This document shows, piece after piece, positions 60,068-64,000 of a stretch of DNA of 64,000 nucleotides. The notes under the pieces are model-generated. The model worked only from the letters and a program-made list of their open reading frames with translations, did not search any database and had not been told where the DNA came from. Source of the DNA: Siphonodentalium dalli (Eukaryota > Mollusca > Scaphopoda > Gadilida > Siphonodentaliidae); contig CP136064.1 of NCBI GenBank assembly GCA_032622095.1, forward strand, positions 197,191,948 to 197,255,947, given 5' to 3'. The translations under genes were made by a program, and so were the position numbers. Within the stretch, counting starts at the first letter, position 1. Every line of letters starts with the position of its first letter.

Positions 60068-62019
60068 ACAGAAACAGGACATTTTATACAGTCATGTCAA
60101 TTTATTTGCACAAAAGTTATCTACTGCATAGGCTTAATTATCCTTGAGGATCCCCTTTTTGATAATATTAAGATAAATTATTAAAATGAGGTGGCAAATC
60201 ATGTTTTGTGGAAGAAAAAAGTGAACCCAGGTACCATAAGAATCCTAACAAAGAGAAGTAACTCTAAATCATCTGATATTCTTCTCTTTGCAGCTTAAGA
60301 CCAATAGATGTTGAGGTGATGAGGAAATTGCACCATAAAGTCAACATTGTTCCAGTTATCGCCAAGTCTGACATGCTTACGAAAAAAGAAGTTAAAAAGC
60401 TAAAAGAAAAGGTCAGCTTGTGTCATTGTTCAGATACAGTAATGCCCTAAGTAATCGACCCCTTAACCACAGCAGAATTATCGGTAACTTTTCAGGATTT
60501 AGTCGGAAATATGGCTTGTTACCATTCATCGGAAAGCTCTCACTGGTCGATTAAACTGCAAACCACAGTAGAATTATGGGTGAGAGCATTCCGATGAATG
60601 GCAACAAGCCATATTTCCGACTAAATCCTGCAATGTTACCCATAATTCTGCTGTGGTTAAGGGGTTGATTACTTAGGGCATTACTGTATGTCTAGCTGTA
60701 TTGCATTTGATTTTTCTGTATAAATGTAAATTAGAATTTCTCAAATCCACCTGCTCTTTATCTAAAAGTGTTGCTTAATTAAAGACTCATTGATGAGTAG
60801 TTCCCTTAGGAAATGTTCTGATAATAAGTTCAACAAATGACCATAGTTGTTTGTTGAACTTATTATATGAAAACTTTCCTCCCAAGAATATGAATCATCC
60901 TGCACTTATATTCTCTTTTTGTCATACCGTTGTCTGCACATTTATCTGAACATCCCTCCAGATGAATAGTAGATCATTCCAATGAATACTTTTATAACTG
61001 AGTGGGAAAATCCATGTAGTGTAGAAAGTGTTAAAGATTGCCAATCTGTTTCAACAACGAAACATTACTATTTTCATGCATTTATGCCCAAAATAATGCA
61101 GTCAAATGTAGGAACAATTTTCTGGAAAGTTCTACATTCAGATACAAATTTCCCCTGTCTCGTTTAAGCCATGCTTTCATTTAAGTTGACTTGACAACAT
61201 TTGTGAACTGTTGATTTTCAAGGTTAGGTCATTTAAAACTAATAAATGAAATCAAACATATTTAAAACAAATTTTAAGTAGCAAGATATTTATTATTGCT
61301 ATTATTATCTTAAGTTCATCCCATATAACAATAGACCATTTCCAGGCCTCAAAATATGGTGCTGGACATTTGCAGAATGAGGTCCCCAGAGGGTGAATTT
61401 AGTGAAACTACCCAGCACAGCAGGCTAGCATAACTAAATTCACCCTCTGTTGACCTCATTCTGCATGGCCTCTTCTGCTATGGTAGATCCAAACTCAGAT
61501 TTATGTTCCAGGATGGTGAAGATGGTGATGTACACCCATCAGGAACCTTGATTATGCAATGTATCTTCGGCCAATTTTGGGATATAGAGAAACAAAACTA
61601 AACAGAAATATAATCTATGTGATGTCCACTCATAGGGCACCACGATTATGCATTGTGTCATTAATTGTAGAGAAACTAAAAAACTTGTTAATTTGATAAT
61701 AGAGATAGTTTGTGATATGGCCTAATCAGAATGTACCCAGAGGTTGAATTTAGTGATGCGAGCCTGCTGTGTGGGTAGCATCACTAAATTCACCATCAGT
61801 CACTTCATGCACATAGGCGAATGTCCAGCACCATATTTTGAGGCCTGACCATTTCCAATGTATAATTTTAGAATGGAATCCATTCATGAATTAAAGGATT
61901 ACACCATTCTATTACAGATATTGGCAGACATTGAGAGGCATAAAATCAGGATATATGAGTTCCCAGACTGCGACAGTGATGAAGATGAAGAATTCAAGCA
62001 ACAAGACCGGCAACTCAAG
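49601..62019 (+). CDS. Septin, SEPT2 group (septin 4/5-like), partial gene, six exons
   Basis: Join 49601-49694, 51357-51443, 54906-55029, 57308-57442, 60294-60411, 61918-62019: 660 nt, 220 codons, every junction GT-AG with consistent phase. Septins are GTP-binding proteins that form filaments at the cell cortex and in cytokinesis. Seen: YIGFATLP and [12 protein letters not shown] leading to P-loop GETGLGKS (residues 32-39), switch threonine T66, [17 protein letters not shown] (77-93; G3 DTPG), the ESGLNRR and [14 protein letters not shown] septin blocks, AKSD (170-173, G4), and [20 protein letters not shown] (201-220), typical of septins 4/5. The usual G of DTPGFGD is N94. The start codon exon is not identified: the first exon seen opens at phase 0 after an acceptor. 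Family length near 370 residues means the C-terminal part lies beyond 64 kb. Confidence 0.93.
50352..50553. mobile_element. Family A MITE copy A9, septin intron A
   Basis: TA-flanked palindrome with a small deletion near GGGTGTAACTAGTCGGAAAT. Confidence 0.92.
51357..51443 (+). CDS. Septin exon B (P-loop)
   Basis: 87 nt after atttacag, ending CAG A before gtgagt. It encodes GETGLGKST (residues 32-40) followed by the SEPT2-group block [17 protein letters not shown]-flanked MITE begins only 24 bp after the exon. Confidence 0.95.
51467..51690. mobile_element. Family C element C7, septin intron B
   Basis: TTAA-CCCTTTGAGTACCAGG..CCTGGCACTCAAAGGG-TTAA, nearly the same as C2. Begins 24 bp after exon B. 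Confidence 0.92.
51699..52170. mobile_element. Element I, TTAA-flanked, septin intron B
   Basis: TTAA-AGGCCCACTTAATTTTCG and CGAAAATTAAGTGGGCCT-TTAA, perfect inverted ends. Interior AT-rich, no ORF of interest. Confidence 0.85.
52264..52420. mobile_element. Family B MITE B6, left part only
   Basis: CAAGCCTGGATACAG, the GAGGTCCCCAGAGGGTGAAT hairpin, then TGCTTAAGCCTCATTTTCTG. Lies in septin intron B. Confidence 0.75.
52454..52870. repeat. Element H2, septin intron B
   Basis: Opens with palindrome GTTTACCCATACCATAGTAT..GGTAAAC, then a (TCTG)n tract, then two modules with GAACCAAATTTTGTATATG, GATCGAGTTCGAATATGGGT and GGAGTTATGGCCCTTT. Confidence 0.75.
53175..53375. repeat. Element H3, partial
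   Basis: GTTTACCCATATCATAGTAT, TGTAGACACTTTACGCATGG and one module of CAGATCGAGTTCGAATATG; truncated. Confidence 0.7.
53752..53800 (+). repeat. Shared motif F2
   Basis: GCCAAGGGATGGGTTAACAT followed by CTGCCGATCATGATCGGCC, a terminal hairpin-like motif (GCCGATCATGATCGGC is palindromic). Confidence 0.65.
53908..54030. mobile_element. Family B MITE fragment B7
   Basis: Hairpin core from TTTGCAGAATGAGGTCCCC to TTCATTCTGCAAGTGTCA; termini worn. Immediately abuts D4. Confidence 0.75.
54034..54297. mobile_element. Family D element D4
   Basis: TTAACCTTTTCTATACTGAA..TTTAGTATAGAAATGG-TTAA with the AAATGTTCAGATAATAA hairpin. The GAATGGATTCTCCCATTC segment is duplicated near the left end. Confidence 0.8.
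54385..54844. mobile_element. Element K, long inverted repeat, septin intron B
   Basis: TAACGCCCGTAGAGATCATG at the left and CATGATCTCTACGGGCGTTA-like complement (one base different) at the right. Complementarity (CTTAGTTATTATCTGTTCCT etc.) extends for roughly 150 bp. It ends 61 bp before septin exon C. Confidence 0.85.
54906..55029 (+). CDS. Septin exon C (switch I to G3)
   Basis: 124 nt after ttttcag, ending GAC AG before gtaagt. It encodes AKTVDIE with the switch threonine and [19 protein letters not shown]. The N in FND replaces the glycine usual in this motif. An inverted-repeat element ends 61 bp upstream. Confidence 0.95.
55682..55892. mobile_element. Family A MITE copy A10, septin intron C
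   Basis: TA-flanked full palindrome; the right tip is GGCATTACCG. Confidence 0.92.
56153..56551. mobile_element. Family C element C8, septin intron C
   Basis: TTAA-CCCTTTACCCAACA..TGTTGGGTAAAGGG-TTAA, the same subfamily as C3 but about 320 bp shorter inside. Confidence 0.92.
56725..57243. mobile_element. Family D element D5 with C9 nested
   Basis: TTAACCCTTTCTTTACTAGA, ATGGATTCTCCCATCAG, a TGTTCAGATAATAAGTTCAA hairpin, then interrupted by C9, then TCAGTATAGAAAGAGC. Confidence 0.75.
57000..57223. mobile_element. Family C element C9 nested in D5
   Basis: CCCTTTCATGATGGGGAGC..GCTTCCACCATGAAAGGG interrupts D5 between GTGTTTAG and TCAGTATAGAAAG. Hairpins are degraded. Confidence 0.82.
57308..57442 (+). 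CDS. Septin exon D
   Basis: 135 nt after tgttttgacag, ending CAT GG before gtaagc. It encodes [24 protein letters not shown] and [14 protein letters not shown], all strongly conserved septin blocks. Its last 57 bp and the donor are tandemly duplicated just downstream. Confidence 0.95.
57386..57543 (+). repeat. 79-bp tandem duplication over the exon D splice donor
   Basis: Two nearly identical 79-bp units, 57386-57464 and 57465-57543. Each holds the last 57 bp of exon D, the GGTAAGC donor and about 22 bp of intron. The few differences seen include tat/tac (synonymous in the exon frame) and gcat/gctt after the donor. Use of the second donor would retain 79 nt, and its first codon after the junction (GGG TAA) gives an immediate stop. 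Confidence 0.93.
57906..58118. mobile_element. Family A MITE copy A11, septin intron D
   Basis: TA-flanked full palindrome with loop GCTCACAGTGAGAGC. Confidence 0.92.
58296..58890. repeat. Element H4, septin intron D
   Basis: Palindrome start as in H2, GTCCGTCCGT then (CTGT)n at 58366-58430, TGTAGACACTTTACGCATGG, then three modules with GGAGTTATGGCCCTTTTTCG. Confidence 0.78.
59295..59600. repeat. Element H5, modules only
   Basis: Two modules of GATCGGAACCAAATTTTGTA..GAGTTATGGCCCTTTTTC without the tetranucleotide head. Confidence 0.7.
59852..59905 (+). repeat. Shared motif F3
   Basis: GCCAAGGGATGGGTTAACAT followed by TTGCCGATCGTGATCGGCC. Lies just after an H-type module block, so it may be the 3' end of that element. 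Confidence 0.65.
59981..60065. repeat. (CT)n microsatellite, septin intron D
   Basis: About 85 bp of CT with a TTTCTTTATCTAT interruption. Confidence 0.95.
60294..60411 (+). CDS. Septin exon E (G4 motif)
   Basis: 118 nt after ctttgcag, ending GAA AAG before gtcagc (phase 0). It encodes [20 protein letters not shown] and AKSD, the guanine-specificity motif. A palindromic MITE (A12) starts 25 bp into the following intron. Confidence 0.95.
60437..60686. mobile_element. Family A MITE copy A12, septin intron E
   Basis: TA-flanked. The loop is expanded by a rearranged internal fragment (GTCGATTAAACTGCAAACCA, then CAGTAGAATTATGGGTGAG) that looks like a piece of another A copy. It starts 25 bp after exon E. 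Confidence 0.92.
60779..61034. mobile_element. Family D element D6, reverse orientation, septin intron E
   Basis: GAGTAGTTCCCTTAGGAAAT and the GATAATAAGTTCAAC hairpin lie at the left; GTAGTGTAGAAAGTG-TTAA closes the right. Confidence 0.7.
61343..61847. mobile_element. Family B MITE B8, intact
   Basis: CAGGCCTCAAAATATGG..CCATATTTTGAGGCCTG with a perfect 8-bp duplication ACCATTTC (61335-61342, 61848-61855). It ends 70 bp before septin exon F. Confidence 0.93.
61918..62019 (+). CDS. Septin exon F
   Basis: 102 nt, 34 codons after tattacag, ending CTC AAG before gtaatc. It encodes [20 protein letters not shown] and the acidic [10 protein letters not shown] end. The donor GTAATC lacks the usual G at +5 and is the first unit of a 32-bp minisatellite. 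Confidence 0.94.
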
Positions 62020-63270
62020 GTAATCATAGTGTTAATGATACACTCATCAAGGTTATCTTAGTGTTAATGAGACTCATCATGGTAATCGTAGTGTTAATGA
62101 TACATTCATCAAAGTAATCACAGTGTAATGATACACTCATAGTTAATCATAGCTTTAATGATACACTCATCATGGTAATCATAGTGTTAATGATACATTC
62201 ATCAAGGTAATCATACACTCATATACATATACACTCATAAAGGTAATCATATTGTTAGTGATACACTCATAATGGTAATCATAGTGTTAGTGATACACTC
62301 ATAATGGTAATCATAGTGTTAATGATACATTCATCAAGGTAATCATACACTCATATACATATACACTCATAAAGGTAATCATAGTGTTAGTGATACACTC
62401 ATAATGGTAATCATAGTGTTAGTGATACACTCATAATGGTAATCATAGTGTTAGTGATACACTCATCATGGTAATCATAGCATTAATGGCTCTTACCATG
62501 GTAATCATAGTGTTAATGATACACTCATAATGGTAATCATAGTGTTAGTGATACACTCATCATGGTAATCATAGTGTTAGTGATACACTCATCATGGTAA
62601 TCATAGCATTAATGGCTCTTACCATGGTAATCATAGTGTTAATGATACACTCATCATGGTAATCATAGTGTTAGTGATACACTCATCATGGTAATCATAG
62701 CATTAATGGCTCTTACCATGGTAATCATAGTGTTAATGATACACTCATCATGGTAATCATAGTGTTAGTGATACACTCATCATGGTAATCATAGCATTAA
62801 TGGCTCTTACCATGGTAATCATAGTGTTAATGATACAGTCATAATGGTAATCATAGTATTAATGATACACTCGTAATGGTAATCATAGTGTTAGTGGTAC
62901 ACTCATAATGGTAATCATAGTGTTAGTGATACACTCATCATGGTAATCATAGTGTTAGTGATACACTCACCATGGTAACCATAGTGTTAGTGATACACTC
63001 ATCATGGTAATCATAGTGTTAATGATACACTCATAATGGTAATCATAGTGTTAGTGATACACTCATCATGGTAATCATAGTGTTAGTGATACACTCATAA
63101 TGGTAATCATAGTGTTAGTGATACACTCATCATGGTAATCATAGTGTTAATGATACACTCATAATGGTAATCATAGTGTTAGTGATACACTCATCATGGT
63201 AATCATAGCATTAATGGCTCTTACCATGGTAATCACATTGTGAACAATACACTCATAGTGGTCATCATAG
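62015..63270 (+). repeat. 32-bp minisatellite, about 39 units, in the septin intron
   Basis: Unit close to GGTAATCATAGTGTTAGT followed by GATACACTCATCAT. The first unit is the exon F donor itself. Variant units (CATTAATGGCTCTTACCATG) recur in a regular higher-order pattern around 62480-62820. Homology fades near 63240-63270. Confidence 0.95.
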
Positions 63271-63325
63271 TATAAAGATACACTCTTCGTGCACATATTT
63301 CTAGCACTCTACTTGTTTTTGTCAT

Positions 63326-63547
63326 TTAACCATTTCTATCCTCAATGGATTCTCCCACTCATTTATAAAAGTATACATTGGAACGCTCTATTATTCATCT
63401 TGAGGGGTTCTGAGGAAAAGTAAGCAGACAACAGATAATGCAAGTACAGAAGGAGTCTTATTTATTGGAAGGAAATATATAGATATATCTGAACATTTCC
63501 TAAGGGATAACTACTTGTCAATGAGTATTTAGTATGGAAAGTGTTAA
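63326..63547. mobile_element. Family D element D7
   Basis: TTAACCATTTCTATCCTCAA..TTTAGTATGGAAAGTG-TTAA. Confidence 0.75.
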
Positions 63548-63889
63548 TAAAAATGATATTACGATCTTCAGTAGGTGAGAAATCATTGAATTATACTCTC
63601 GTAAAAAAATTATGCATAAAGTAGAAACAAGTTAATTTTCTGAATCTCTCCCAAAATTAGGGCCCCTTTTCACTAGCTTAAAATTTCAAATATTATGATT
63701 ATTATTTGTTTAGATTAAAACCATGATGTAGATACCATGTATTCCAGTTGAAGTTATTAATAGTTTATCTCGTTTCATAGTAATAGTGAAAAACATTTGT
63801 CTTTCCGAACACAGGTTAATAATTATCGAGTGTAATGCCGAGCACGCCAAGTGATGCTTCTTTAGTACATGGGTTTAGTACATGGTTCA

Positions 63890-63983
63890 TGACGCTTAGC
63901 CTGCTGTGTGGATAGCGTCACTAAATTCACACTCTGGGGACCTCATGCTGCAAATATCACACACATTAGTATATCCAGGCTTG
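63890..63983. mobile_element. Family B MITE fragment B9
   Basis: Right half only: CGCTTAGCCTGCTGTGTGG..CTCATGCTGCAAATATCA..CCAGGCTTG. Confidence 0.75.
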
Positions 63984-64000
63984 GTTAATGCCACGTCAAC

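Larger units (their letters stand above)
63271..64000. other. Septin intron, continues beyond window
   Basis: Holds D7 and B9. No exon encoding the block expected next (the ESAPFAVIG-like septin motif) is visible. Confidence 0.6.

Overview
This is a 64 kb window of an AT-rich, intron-containing animal genome from a draft assembly: it has a 100-N gap at 28208-28307 followed by a run of 69 A. Two plus-strand genes can be recognised. One is a complete three-exon ALKBH2 DNA-repair dioxygenase (18177-21709). The other is the 5'/middle part of a SEPT2-group septin, closest to septins 4/5 (six exons, 49601-62019, running off the right edge). A metazoan ALKBH2, a septin with animal-type exon structure, a tRNA-derived SINE ending in a GCGCTATATAAATG-type tail, and dense MITEs suggest a marine invertebrate, perhaps a non-vertebrate deuterostome or a lophotrochozoan. 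The sequence alone does not settle the phylum.

Layout. 0-17.8 kb has no recognised gene; it holds diverged repeats, a TTAAGCGC-rich element with a CAATAG target duplication, a long (CT)n tract, a 1.46 kb foldback element and several TTAA-flanked elements. A weak pair of divergent first-exon candidates lies at 6.2-6.8 kb. 18.2-21.7 kb is ALKBH2. 22-28 kb is MITE-rich, with a segmental duplication that preserves an empty insertion site. 28.4-28.6 kb holds one orphan candidate exon. 29.2-32.7 kb is a 3.45 kb array of a 30-bp minisatellite. 33-49.5 kb is repeats, a four-unit tandem duplication, a SINE and hairpin elements. 49.6-62 kb is the septin, each intron loaded with MITEs. 62-63.3 kb is a 32-bp minisatellite that starts exactly at a septin splice donor.

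The repeat content sorts into families that can be defined from the window: a palindromic TA-flanked MITE (family A, 12 copies); a hAT-like MITE with 8-bp target duplications (family B, 9 copies); a group of TTAA-flanked elements ending CCCTTT/AAAGGG, piggyBac-like (families C and D); further TTAA-flanked elements (E, I, J); and module-repeat elements with GTCTGTCTG tracts (H).

The most unusual observation is that three different 5' splice sites, one in ALKBH2 and two in the septin, are each followed by a tandem copy of themselves (70-bp, 79-bp and 32-bp periods, the last about 39 times). In the two cases where I followed the frame, use of the downstream donor leads to an early stop. The two genes are not functionally linked: ALKBH2 is a nuclear DNA-repair enzyme and the septin a cytoskeletal GTPase.
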